From the NCBI GenBank assembly GCA_002793115.1, contig PFPP01000018.1, positions 1-14,958 on the forward strand: 14,958 nt of DNA, read 5' to 3'. This document shows positions 1-6,418 of this stretch, in pieces. Source of the stretch: Candidatus Kaiserbacteria bacterium CG_4_10_14_0_2_um_filter_50_16. GTDB taxonomy: Bacteria; Patescibacteriota; Minisyncoccia; Phycocordibacterales; Phycocordibacteraceae. The notes under the pieces are model-generated. The model did not search any database and was not told the origin of the DNA. It worked only from the letters and a program-made list of their open reading frames with translations. The position numbers and the translations under genes are program-made. The first letter of the stretch is position 1. Every line of letters starts with the position of its first letter.

Positions 1-38
1 GGGATCGGGATGAAATTTTAACCAATCCATCCCAATGC

Positions 39-71
39 AAAATCGCTGGAGTTTTAAGCTCCAGCGATTTT
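39..71 (-). terminator. Intrinsic terminator after rpsI
   Basis: A perfect 13-bp inverted repeat (arms 39-51 and 59-71, loop of 7) begins 10 bases past the rpsI stop. The stem core is GC-rich (CGCTGGAG), and A runs on one side and T runs on the other make it usable in both directions. It most simply ends the ribosomal-protein transcript. Bases 1-38 hold no gene; only a weak 6-bp hairpin (7-12 with 28-33) is visible there. Confidence 0.85.
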
Positions 72-81
72 TATTTTTATA

Positions 82-477
82 TTAGCGTTTCGACCACTGC
101 GGGGCTTTGCGTGCCTTCTTGAGACCTGGCTTCTTGCGCTCTTTCGCGCGCGGGTCGCGTTTGAGGAATTGTGCGGCCTTCAGCACCTTACGGGTGTTCG
201 GTTCTGCTTTTACGATGGCACGGCTGATAGCATGGCGAAGCGCATCGGCCTGGGCCGCGACGCCGCCGCCTTCCGCATGCGCGATAATCGCATAGTGTTC
301 GGCACTTTCGGCTTTCGTAAGTGCTTCCTCGGCGATGTTCGCACGTTCATTCGTCTTGAAATAATCTTTGACGTTCTTGCCATTGACGAGAATGCTGGAT
401 TTGGGAGCAACGGACATGCGTATACTCACGATGGCAGTCTTGCGGCGTCCGACTGCAGTGATGAATGGTGTCGCCAT
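82..477 (-). CDS. rpsI: 30S ribosomal protein S9 (uS9)
   Basis: Small-subunit protein whose basic C-terminal tail reaches the P-site tRNA in bacterial ribosomes. The 131 residues show the S9 signatures: GRRKTAIVSI near the N-terminus, VNGKNVKDYF at about 31-40, a GGG-containing segment, then a basic tail ending in KKPGLKKARKAPQWSKR, including the conserved terminal S-K-R. The ATG at 477 lies 4 bases after the rplM stop, so the two genes are almost certainly cotranscribed, as rplM-rpsI is in most bacteria. There is no Shine-Dalgarno-like sequence before the start. The length is normal. The terminator at 39-71 follows it. Confidence 0.97.
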   Translation of the reverse strand: MATPFITAVGRRKTAIVSIRMSVAPKSSILVNGKNVKDYFKTNERANIAEEALTKAESAEHYAIIAHAEGGGVAAQADALRHAISRAIVKAEPNTRKVLKAAQFLKRDPRAKERKKPGLKKARKAPQWSKR

Positions 478-481
478 AACG

Positions 482-853
482 TTATGCGTTTACGATCAAG
501 TTCTTCATACGTGGCTTGCGGAGCTTGTTACGCGGAATCATGCCGTCGACGGTCTTTTTCACGACATCTTCGATGCCTTTTTTCACAATCATCTCGTTCA
601 TGTTCATTTTGCGCAGGCCTCCCGGGTAACCAGTGTAATGTGTATACACCTTCCCTTCGGTACGGCGGGTTGTGAGATGAAGCTTACTTGCGTTCTCGAT
701 GATGACAGTGATCAGTAATGCCTGATTTTTTGCGAAATGCACCGAGCGCTTTCCGAGGAGGGCATGTGCGGCTTCGCTCGCTACACGACCGAGTGTACGG
801 TCAGTCGCATTGATCGTATAGATTATTGGTCCTGGTTTCGTGTTGAGAGTCAT
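482..853 (-). CDS. rplM: 50S ribosomal protein L13 (uL13)
   Basis: An early-assembling large-subunit protein. The 123 residues contain YTINATDRTLGRVASEAAHAL near the N-terminus (family: DA-x-TLGR-AS), YTHYTGYPGGLRKMN in the middle (family: HTGYPGG) and DGMIPRNKLRKPRM near the end (family: GMLPKN-LG). I chose ATG 853 because the L13 match begins a few residues after it. An upstream ATG at 910 would add 19 unrelated residues and overlap rplQ. Family members are usually about 140 residues; this one lacks the usual C-terminal tail. It sits 19 bases after rplQ with no clear ribosome binding site; the start context is AAT-TATG. Confidence 0.96.
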   Translation of the reverse strand: MTLNTKPGPIIYTINATDRTLGRVASEAAHALLGKRSVHFAKNQALLITVIIENASKLHLTTRRTEGKVYTHYTGYPGGLRKMNMNEMIVKKGIEDVVKKTVDGMIPRNKLRKPRMKNLIVNA

Positions 854-872
854 AATTGTAACTGTATATGTA

Positions 873-1226
873 CTAGACAAAAGCAATGTAAGCAAGCTTC
901 CGCGCATCATTCGTACCGCGCATGGTGCGCTTCACGACGCGAGTGTATCCACCGTTGCGGTCCGCGTAGCGCGGACCGATTGAACCGAAAAGCTTTTTAA
1001 CTGCATCGTCATCACCGATATTTTTCTTTGTAAGGCGGCGGCTCGCGAGTGTATTCTTCTTCGCATACGTCACGAGACGTTCGATAAACGGACGTAACGC
1101 TTTCGCCTTCGCTTCGGTGGTCGAAATATGCTCTTCGAGAACCAGCGAGCGAGCGAGCGAGCGCAGGAGCGCCCTGCGCTGATTGCTCGGACGACCGAAG
1201 GTTCGTGCTTTTTTCGTATATGCCAT
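873..1226 (-). CDS. rplQ: 50S ribosomal protein L17 (bL17)
   Basis: A large-subunit protein near the peptide exit tunnel. The start chosen, ATG 1226, gives 117 residues beginning MAYTKKARTFGRPSNQRRAL, which matches the family opening (KKGRKLGR-S-HR-AL). LVLEEHISTTEAKAKALRPFIERLVTYAKK follows, then a C-terminal part with GPRYADRNGGYTRVVK, matching the family RY-dR-GGYTRI motif. An upstream in-frame start at 1310 would overlap rpoA by about 80 bases and add unrelated sequence. The rpoA stop is 4 bases upstream. rpoA-rplQ is the classic end of the alpha operon. Confidence 0.96.
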   Translation of the reverse strand: MAYTKKARTFGRPSNQRRALLRSLARSLVLEEHISTTEAKAKALRPFIERLVTYAKKNTLASRRLTKKNIGDDDAVKKLFGSIGPRYADRNGGYTRVVKRTMRGTNDARKLAYIAFV

Positions 1227-1230
1227 AGTT

Positions 1231-2181
1231 TTATTCACTTTTGAGCGTGAGGCCGAAACCAGCGAGTGCGCGTGCAATTTCCTCAACTGCTTTTTCGCCG
1301 ATGCCGTCAATCTCCTTCAGTGCGGTAGCCGTCTTCCTCGCGAGTCCGGCCGCACTCTTAATACCCGCATCTTCAAGTGAAGAAACAATGCGAGTCGAAA
1401 GACCGAGATCGGCAATCTTGATTTTCGACGCGCTTGTTCCGAGCGTATCGTCCTCCGTAGCCTTGGCGGAGGAGGGTTCCCCCTCAGGAATGTTTTCTTG
1501 GAAACCGATAACTGCATGCAACTGGTGGATCATAGTCTCGATCGACCGCTCGAGCGCTTCCCGCGGAGCGATAGTGCCATTTGTTTCGATAAGGATGCGC
1601 AACCTGTTAAAATCCGTGCGGTCCCCAACGCGCATATTCTCCACCTCGTAATTAACGCGACGGATAGGAGTAAAGGTCGCATCGAGTGCAATAGTGCCGA
1701 TATCGACTTTATCGCGAGTGAGTACTTCGCGTGGCACATAGCCGAGGCCACGCTCGATAGTCGCCTCCAATTCGAGCGATGCTTTCCCAGAGAGGTCGGC
1801 GATATGCTGTTCCGGGTTTTTTATATCGACTTGACTGGGTAGATTAAAATCTTTCGCCGTGACCTTCTTCGTACCTTTCGCGGTAAGCGAAATAGTCTGT
1901 GACTCATCGCCATGGAGCACAAAGTGCACTCGCTTGAGATTCAAGAGGATCTCTATCACCGTTTCGCGAATACCGTCAATGGTAGCGAATTCGTGCGGGA
2001 CGCCTTCAATCTTCACTTGCGTTATCGCCGCTCCGGGAAGCGAAGAAAGAATAATGCGGCGTAGCGAATTGCCGAGTGTATGACCGTAGCCCGGATACAG
2101 CGAATCGATCTCATATATACCCTGTAGACCTTCTTCGGAAACGACACGGGGCTTACTTGGAAGTGTGATGTGGTATTCCAT
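1231..2181 (-). CDS. rpoA: DNA-directed RNA polymerase subunit alpha
   Basis: The alpha subunit dimerises to nucleate RNA polymerase assembly. The N-terminal domain (about 1-229) has the family motifs PGYGHTLGNSLRRIILSSLPG (30-50) and the IRETVIEILLNLK strand. The C-terminal domain (about 254-313) has LGLSTRIVSSLEDAGI and the helix-hairpin-helix IDGIGEKAVEEI; the Arg of the DNA- and activator-binding helix (E. coli R265 position) is present, while the neighbouring Asn (N268) appears to be Ser. The length of 316 is typical. The linker (about 230-253) carries an unusual stretch, PSSAKATEDD, encoded by a palindrome at 1451-1473 that is listed separately. ATG 2181 is 46 bases after rpsD. Confidence 0.98.
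   Translation of the reverse strand: MEYHITLPSKPRVVSEEGLQGIYEIDSLYPGYGHTLGNSLRRIILSSLPGAAITQVKIEGVPHEFATIDGIRETVIEILLNLKRVHFVLHGDESQTISLTAKGTKKVTAKDFNLPSQVDIKNPEQHIADLSGKASLELEATIERGLGYVPREVLTRDKVDIGTIALDATFTPIRRVNYEVENMRVGDRTDFNRLRILIETNGTIAPREALERSIETMIHQLHAVIGFQENIPEGEPSSAKATEDDTLGTSASKIKIADLGLSTRIVSSLEDAGIKSAAGLARKTATALKEIDGIGEKAVEEIARALAGFGLTLKSE
1451..1473. repeat. Palindromic mini-element inside rpoA linker
   Basis: A 7-bp perfect inverted repeat (TCCTCCG at 1451-1457, CGGAGGA at 1467-1473) encloses a 9-base loop that contains a second possible inner stem (GCC/GGC). It lies in frame in the flexible linker between the two RpoA domains and encodes roughly S-S-A-K-A-T-E-D. From memory, peptides like SSAKATE recur in unrelated parcubacterial proteins. 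I cannot check this here, so calling it a dispersed repeat is inference. No second copy is visible in this window. Confidence 0.5.
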
Positions 2182-2227
2182 AACGCAATCGTAATTACCA
2201 ATGAATAAAGTATGAATGTGAATAATA

Positions 2228-2857
2228 TTATCTCGTGTAGAACGAGAGCACGGTGGTCAGGTCGCCTGCCGGATCCGCTGATGCGGCAGTCGGCCGTTCA
2301 ATGACCGAACCTTCCATCGTCTGCGGATTCCACGAGAGCCACGACGGAAGCGACCGCTCTGAAAATCGATCAGAGAACCCTGCCAAAATGCCGTGTCCTA
2401 AGGAACCATTCCGTACCGCAATACGGTCGCCCGCCTGAAGCGCGTGCGAAGGAACGCGGGTCTTCTTGTCTGCGACCGTTATGTGACCGTGCGCGACCAT
2501 TTGGCGGGCGGCGCGCCTCGTCGGAGCGAGCCCCAGCCGCCACACGACATTATCGAGCCGAAGTTCGAGAAGCTCGTGCAGGCGCTCGGTCGGTTTCCCG
2601 CCGGACTTTGATTCGCCTCCAGCGGACGCGAGCGCCACGTGCACATACTTGCGGAACTGCCGTTCCGGCAGACCGTACGTCACACGCACCTTTTGTTTCT
2701 CAAGCATCTGCTTGCCATACTCGCTCTGTCGACCGCGGCCACGGCGCTTGTTTTTTGCAGAACGATCGGCGGACAGTGCAAATTTCTGCGTTTGCGCTTT
2801 TTCGAAGACGGTTGCGCCGAGGCGCTTTGCTATTTTATATCGTGGACCAGTGATCAT
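2228..2857 (-). CDS. rpsD: 30S ribosomal protein S4 (uS4)
   Basis: A primary 16S rRNA-binding protein that nucleates assembly of the small-subunit body. The 209 residues show an N-terminal basic region (GPRYKIAKRLG; about 1-60) without the four zinc cysteines of the C+ form. YGLPERQFRKYV follows at 61-72, then the S4 RNA-binding domain from about 96 (LELRLDNVVWRLGLAPTRRAARQMVAHGHITV). A C-terminal segment ends FYTR (family FYSR). Residues 78-88 (SAGGESKSGGK) look like a short insertion relative to my recollection of S4 sequences, and coincide with an imperfect palindrome listed separately. The gene is 21 bases after rpsK with an AT-rich leader lacking a Shine-Dalgarno sequence. Confidence 0.97.
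   Translation of the reverse strand: MITGPRYKIAKRLGATVFEKAQTQKFALSADRSAKNKRRGRGRQSEYGKQMLEKQKVRVTYGLPERQFRKYVHVALASAGGESKSGGKPTERLHELLELRLDNVVWRLGLAPTRRAARQMVAHGHITVADKKTRVPSHALQAGDRIAVRNGSLGHGILAGFSDRFSERSLPSWLSWNPQTMEGSVIERPTAASADPAGDLTTVLSFYTR
2596..2626. repeat. Imperfect palindrome inside rpsD
   Basis: The arms TCCCGCCGGA (2596-2605) and TCCAGCGGA (2618-2626) pair over 9 positions with one bulge and one G-T pair around a 12-base loop. It encodes residues 78-88 of S4 (SAGGESKSGGK), a Gly/Ser-rich stretch where S4 proteins are usually shorter. The arrangement (hairpin, in frame, at a tolerant site) parallels the one in rpoA, although the sequence differs. A mobile origin is inference. Confidence 0.4.
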
Positions 2858-2878
2858 AATTTAAAAAATTAAATATTA

Positions 2879-3313
2879 TTACACTCGCCGCGGTTTCGGC
2901 GGACGCGGACCATTGTGAGGCACCGGCGTGGCATCTTCGATAGAACGAATTTGGATGCCCTTCCCAGAAAATGCTCGCAACACTGATTCGCGGCCAGCGC
3001 CGACGCCGCAAATGATTACAGTTGCCTCCTTCAGGCCGATCATCGTGCTTTTTTCACCGAGAAACTCGCCGACCTTTGCTGCCGCGTATGGAGTCGATTT
3101 TCTCGCTCCGGAGAACCCGAGCGCTCCAGCGGAGGAAGACACAATCGCATTCCCTTTCTCGTCCGTGAGAACGGCTTTGGTATTGTTAAACGTCGCCTCG
3201 ATATGGAGGATGCCCTTCTCGAGATGACGCTTCGTCGCCTTTGAGAGCGCGCGCTCCTTGCGTCCCTGGTCGAGACCTTTGCCACTTTTTTTGATGATGC
3301 GTTTTTTCCCCAT
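2879..3313 (-). CDS. rpsK: 30S ribosomal protein S11 (uS11)
   Basis: A platform protein of the small subunit near the mRNA exit and E site. The 144 residues have an N-terminal basic extension (1-33), then GILHIEATFNNTKAVLTDEKGNAI (family: A-FNNT-VT-TD--GN), SSSAGALGFSGARKSTPYAAAKVGE, and a C-terminal half with CGVGAGRESVLRAFSGKGIQI and the conserved ending PVPHNGPRPPKPRRV. ATG 3313 is 6 bases after the rpsM stop. The length is somewhat above the usual 125-130 because of the N-terminal extension. Confidence 0.97.
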   Translation of the reverse strand: MGKKRIIKKSGKGLDQGRKERALSKATKRHLEKGILHIEATFNNTKAVLTDEKGNAIVSSSAGALGFSGARKSTPYAAAKVGEFLGEKSTMIGLKEATVIICGVGAGRESVLRAFSGKGIQIRSIEDATPVPHNGPRPPKPRRV

Positions 3314-3319
3314 AGTGAA

Positions 3320-3700
3320 TTATGTTTTTTCGAGCGCACGGCGGCCGGAGGTCATCGTCTTGCGAACGTTGCCGCGGCGCGTGCGTGAATTCGTCTTGGT
3401 GCGCTGGCCGCGCACCGGCAGTCCGCGGGTATGGCGCTCGCCGCGCGCGGAGCGGATGTCCTTCAGGCGCTTGATGTTCTGTCCTATCTCGCGGCGCAGT
3501 TCGCCTTCGATAGTAAAAGATTCCGCAAGCGCGCGAATCTTTTGTTCCTCATCGCTGGTGAGCTCGTTTCCTTTTTTGGCCGAAGCGATGTCAGCTGTCT
3601 TCAAAATTTCTAGCGCGCGCGCCGAACCTATACCGAAAATGAGCGGCAGAGAATACGCGAGCTGTTTGTTATCGGGAATGGTAATGCCGGCGATACGCAT
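3320..3700 (-). CDS. rpsM: 30S ribosomal protein S13 (uS13)
   Basis: A small-subunit head protein that bridges to the large subunit and touches P-site tRNA. The 126 residues open with MRIAGITIPDNKQLAYSLPLIFGIG, the family start (RIAGV-IP--K---AL--I-GIG). They carry the helix-two-turn-helix region (about 15-85) and the signature RHTRGLPVRGQRTKTNSRTRRG followed by a basic tail. The start is 11 bases after the rpmJ stop. The length is normal and no Shine-Dalgarno sequence is visible. Confidence 0.97.
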   Translation of the reverse strand: MRIAGITIPDNKQLAYSLPLIFGIGSARALEILKTADIASAKKGNELTSDEEQKIRALAESFTIEGELRREIGQNIKRLKDIRSARGERHTRGLPVRGQRTKTNSRTRRGNVRKTMTSGRRALEKT

Positions 3701-3711
3701 ATGAAAATCAA

Positions 3712-3828
3712 TTAGCCCTGACGCGCTTTGCGTCGAGGTTTCTTTTTATTGATACGATACAAGCGCCCGCCACGGCGGACGAGCTGATCTCCCGGTTGCT
3801 GTATTTTTATCGATGAGCGAACTTTCAT
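3712..3828 (-). CDS. rpmJ: 50S ribosomal protein L36 (bL36), zinc-free form
   Basis: A 38-residue protein, smaller than most gene finders accept, located exactly where rpmJ sits in the alpha operon between infA and rpsM. It opens MKVRSSIKIQQPGDQLVRRG and ends with the basic tail KKKPRRKARQG (family: MKVR-SVK...KVIRRKGRV-VI...KHKQRQG). The three Cys and one His that bind zinc in ordinary L36 are absent: positions normally CEKC read QQPGD. This is therefore a zinc-independent (C-) version. ATG 3828 is 15 bases after infA. Confidence 0.93.
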   Translation of the reverse strand: MKVRSSIKIQQPGDQLVRRGGRLYRINKKKPRRKARQG

Positions 3829-3843
3829 AGTTGAGTGAATTTT

Positions 3844-4089
3844 CTAAGTTAATCGGCGGACAATTCTCGCGCGGCCTCCATAGGGATCAAGCACCATATC
3901 GACTTGATCGCCGACCAGAACGCGAATATGGTGCAGACGCATCTTGCCTGCAAGATAGGCGAGCACAAGTTCCCCTTTCTTCTCTTCTTCTTCTTCGCTG
4001 ACATGAAGACGCACGCGGGAGAGCGAATTTGGTAACACCTCTTCAACGGTACCGACCGCCGTTGTTTTGTTCTCTTCGCCGTCGCTCAT
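3844..4089 (-). CDS. infA: Translation initiation factor IF-1
   Basis: IF-1 is a single OB-fold protein that binds the 30S A site during initiation. The 81 residues align well: VGTVEEVLPNSLSRVRLH (family: GTV-E-LPN--F-V-L), then LVLAYLAGKMRLHHIRVLVGDQVDMVLDPYGGRARIVRRL (family: VLAHISGKMRK-YIRIL-GDKV-VELSPYDL--GRI-YR). The loop before the second strand carries an acidic/basic insertion (residues 31-40, SEEEEEKKGE) that makes it about 9 residues longer than the usual 72. It is the first gene of the ribosomal cluster in this window, behind the promoter at 4124-4152. Confidence 0.96.
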   Translation of the reverse strand: MSDGEENKTTAVGTVEEVLPNSLSRVRLHVSEEEEEKKGELVLAYLAGKMRLHHIRVLVGDQVDMVLDPYGGRARIVRRLT

Positions 4090-4123
4090 TTATTAATCGC
4101 TATGTCCATGCAGATGCATAATC

Positions 4124-4152
4124 AATGTAGCAGGTGCATAAAAAAACGTCAA
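4124..4152 (-). promoter_or_regulatory. Sigma70-type promoter of the infA ribosomal operon
   Basis: On the minus strand the -35 box TTGACG (4147-4152) is separated by exactly 17 bases from the -10 box TACATT (4124-4129), which is preceded by TGC and so forms an extended -10. The predicted transcription start is about 4117, leaving a leader of about 28 bases before the infA ATG. The -35 overlaps the stop of the upstream gene. This is the best promoter match I see in the window, and it fits the start of a highly expressed operon. Confidence 0.7.
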
Positions 4153-5351
4153 TATGTACCCGGTCCTACAACGACCGTTATGGAGGCCGGATCCTGCGGG
4201 AATGTCTGTCTCCAGAACGGGCGGAGGATAATGAATGCACGCTTGACTTCCGGATAGTTCGTGAGTGCCACTTCGGCGGCCGAACGAGTTTTCCCGCTCA
4301 CCGCCGCTGCTATACGGACAGGATCAACCGTGTATACAAGCGAAACGGTGCCGGAGAGCACGAAGGAGAACGAAGGCACATTCGAATCCGGCAAAGCGCT
4401 TTTTGGCGTTAACACCAGATTGCTCGTAGACGCGAACGTAAGCGGTTCGCCCTGATAGCCGAGGACAGTTATCGATGCAGCGACCGCTTTCGCGAGTGCA
4501 GCATTCGGAAAGATAATTGCCGTCATTGTGCCCTGTTCTTTTATATCGACCATACCAGTAGTCAAAGAAGATTCTGGAATAAGTTCTTGAAAGGTAGTCG
4601 TCGCCGCGCCTGCGAGAAGCGTATATCCGGAAGGAACTTGTGTTTGAATACTCGCGGCAAGATCTTGGGCGAGTGCTGCAGCAAGCGCTTTCTCCGTTTG
4701 TGCTTCAATGGTTGTATCCACAATCGGAACATTCCCAGAAGCACCGCCAGTCATCGCACTTGACGAACGGGCATAAACGGCGCTCGCTTGAGGAGTTCCT
4801 GCAAATCCCGGAATGGTGAAAGAGGTCTGTGCGACATTATACGTACTACCCGCCTGATCGGCGTAGACTTTCGCTGTTATGCTCCCGGGCTTCGCGGCAC
4901 TGCCGCCTGGGATCGTCACGGCCGAATGAATACGGAAGATAAGCCCTGCGGTCGTCGCAAAACGGGTGTTCGTGATAAGCCGCTGCGCACTCGACCGTGT
5001 GTTGTAAATGGTAATGATTCCGGAAGCGGAAGAACTCACCTCTCTCGTACCGCTCCCTTTTATGCCCTGCGAAGCTATTTTTTGTGCGGTAATGATTTTG
5101 AAAGGTAGATCGCCGGAATCCTTACTCGCGGTGAACGATCCCTGAACTGCAGCAGAAACGGTGTTTGGCGTCACTTCGACCTTGGCGCTTGAGAAATAAA
5201 AGAGTGCGCCGATCGATGCGACGATGACGAGCACGATAGTACTAAGTGTCGCATATGGGAATCGGGGTGATCGTGTGCCAGCGATGATCTGACCTGATGA
5301 TTCCGCTTCTTTCCGCCGCGACGGCGGGATGATGTCATTTAATGTACGCAT
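4149..5351 (-). CDS. Bitopic membrane protein with baseplate J-like extracytoplasmic domain
   Basis: The 400 residues comprise a short basic cytoplasmic N-terminus (1-32), one transmembrane helix (about 33-54, TLSTIVLVIVASIGALFYF) and a long Ser/Thr/Ala-rich, beta-strand-like exterior part. The segment GTREVSSSASGIITIYN (about 100-117) and following residues (TRFATTAGLIFRI...PGSITAKVYAD) resemble proteins often labelled 'baseplate J/gp47 family' in Patescibacteria. That family name is from memory and the function is unknown. It directly follows the PilM-like gene by 19 bases, the way PilN/PilO follow PilM in type IV pilus operons, so a role as its membrane partner is plausible. An extended -10-like motif lies just before the start. 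Confidence 0.8.
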   Translation of the reverse strand: MRTLNDIIPPSRRKEAESSGQIIAGTRSPRFPYATLSTIVLVIVASIGALFYFSSAKVEVTPNTVSAAVQGSFTASKDSGDLPFKIITAQKIASQGIKGSGTREVSSSASGIITIYNTRSSAQRLITNTRFATTAGLIFRIHSAVTIPGGSAAKPGSITAKVYADQAGSTYNVAQTSFTIPGFAGTPQASAVYARSSSAMTGGASGNVPIVDTTIEAQTEKALAAALAQDLAASIQTQVPSGYTLLAGAATTTFQELIPESSLTTGMVDIKEQGTMTAIIFPNAALAKAVAASITVLGYQGEPLTFASTSNLVLTPKSALPDSNVPSFSFVLSGTVSLVYTVDPVRIAAAVSGKTRSAAEVALTNYPEVKRAFIILRPFWRQTFPQDPASITVVVGPGTY

Positions 5352-5358
5352 ATGTTTC

Positions 5359-5367
5359 AGTATAGCA
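5359..5367 (-). promoter_or_regulatory. Extended -10-like motif before the bitopic protein gene
   Basis: The minus strand reads TGC-TATACT, with the last base of the -10 hexamer only 7 bases before the ATG at 5351. If used, the mRNA would be leaderless or nearly so. No good -35 is present. The motif is short and could occur by chance. It is listed because three other genes here show a similar arrangement. Confidence 0.3.
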
Positions 5368-5370
5368 TCC

Positions 5371-6408
5371 TTATTCTTTAGGAGCGCGATGGTGGTAGAA
5401 TAACGCCATTAGTAGGAGCTGGAGATCTGGCGGGGCGGTGGTTGCTTGTCGCACGAGTCCGGCGATGTGATTTGCGAGGACTGGAATGATCTTCGGCGGA
5501 CTTTCTGAAAGCCAAAGCTCACCGAAGTTGCCAGCGCCAAGTGCCTGTTGGAGAGACGATATGTCTGATTCACGCGCAAGTAAGAATATAATGCGCGGTA
5601 AAGGATACTCCTTCGCAATAACAGAAAATTCATTCAGAACCTTCTCCACCCACTGACGATGATCATCGTCAGTGCTTGATATTTCGGCAAGAGCAACGAA
5701 AAGATTCTTTCGTACAAGTGCAACTGAGATAAAGGATTCGGCCGTGTCGAGGATCAATACATCGTGTTCATGGGGAAACGCGATACGTAGCGCTTGATAG
5801 CGCAATGAACTGCCGGCGATCGGAACAATACGTGTGGTATGGAAAAGACTGCGAAGAGTAGCGGCGATACGGTCGGCGACGTGTTCATCGATGAACGAGG
5901 TAAGGATGATGACTGAAGCGCGAAGCACTTTTTTCCCGTACGGGTCTCGCGTCTCATAGCCATTCAGGAGAGTGCTGATGATGCTTTCATCAACAAGTAG
6001 TTTCCCTAACGCTTTTGGATTCGTTTTCTCTACTAATTCGGTTACGAGATGTTTGGAGAAGATGAAGGGCTCTTTTTGTTCGATATGTTCGGTACGCACT
6101 GAAGTATTCTGCCACGGCGCATCAATCGAGACGAGAATAGCGTCGGCGGTGCCACTGCCGCTTACACGCGCGAACGCCGGCGCGCCCTCGCGGATAAGCG
6201 TGTCGCCGAGTACTTTGAGTGCGCGGAGCATCGCTTGTTCCTGTGGCTCGTCTTTCCGCATTTCTATCGGGAACCGCCGCGTGTACAGCACGGCGGGTAT
6301 CTCGTCCTTGACATACCAAACATACGCGCCAGCGACCGAGCTCGCGCTGATGTCTATCAGTATGACTGATTCTGTTTTTTTCTTATGGTGAAAGAGGCTG
6401 GAGAACAT
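5371..6408 (-). CDS. PilM/FtsA-like actin-fold ATPase
   Basis: A 345-residue protein with no membrane segment. It shows actin-superfamily landmarks: a phosphate-1-like strand-loop (VILIDISASSVAGAYV, 15-30), a phosphate-2-like motif (VLILDTAESFISVALV, 217-232) and an adenosine-motif-like stretch (RIIFLLARESDISSLQQAL, 272-290). The segment ADAILVSIDAPWQ (88-100) fits the inserted subdomain of PilM/FtsA. In type IV pili PilM is the cytoplasmic ring that grips the N-terminus of membrane protein PilN; here the next gene encodes a bitopic protein with a short cytoplasmic tail. The overall sequence is divergent. Nucleotide binding and a pilus role are inferred, not shown. It begins 10 bases after alaS. 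Confidence 0.75.
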   Translation of the reverse strand: MFSSLFHHKKKTESVILIDISASSVAGAYVWYVKDEIPAVLYTRRFPIEMRKDEPQEQAMLRALKVLGDTLIREGAPAFARVSGSGTADAILVSIDAPWQNTSVRTEHIEQKEPFIFSKHLVTELVEKTNPKALGKLLVDESIISTLLNGYETRDPYGKKVLRASVIILTSFIDEHVADRIAATLRSLFHTTRIVPIAGSSLRYQALRIAFPHEHDVLILDTAESFISVALVRKNLFVALAEISSTDDDHRQWVEKVLNEFSVIAKEYPLPRIIFLLARESDISSLQQALGAGNFGELWLSESPPKIIPVLANHIAGLVRQATTAPPDLQLLLMALFYHHRAPKE

Positions 6409-6418
6409 AGTTATCTGT

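Noticed and set aside
7..33. Weak hairpin at the left edge
   Set aside because: A 6-bp stem with a 15-base loop just beyond a much stronger terminator is not distinguishable from chance.
169..675. A 168-codon plus-strand open frame opposite rpsI and rplM
   Set aside because: It lies antisense to two certain ribosomal protein genes and its translation shows no domain.
2266..2289. A 6-bp hairpin with a 12-base loop near the end of rpsD
   Set aside because: It encodes the S4 C-terminal segment whose length matches what I expect for the family, so there is no sign of an insertion.
3971..4005. The CTT/TTC tract as a microsatellite or regulatory repeat
   Set aside because: It is simply the coding sequence of the Glu/Lys stretch in IF-1. 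It is noted there and gets no separate feature.
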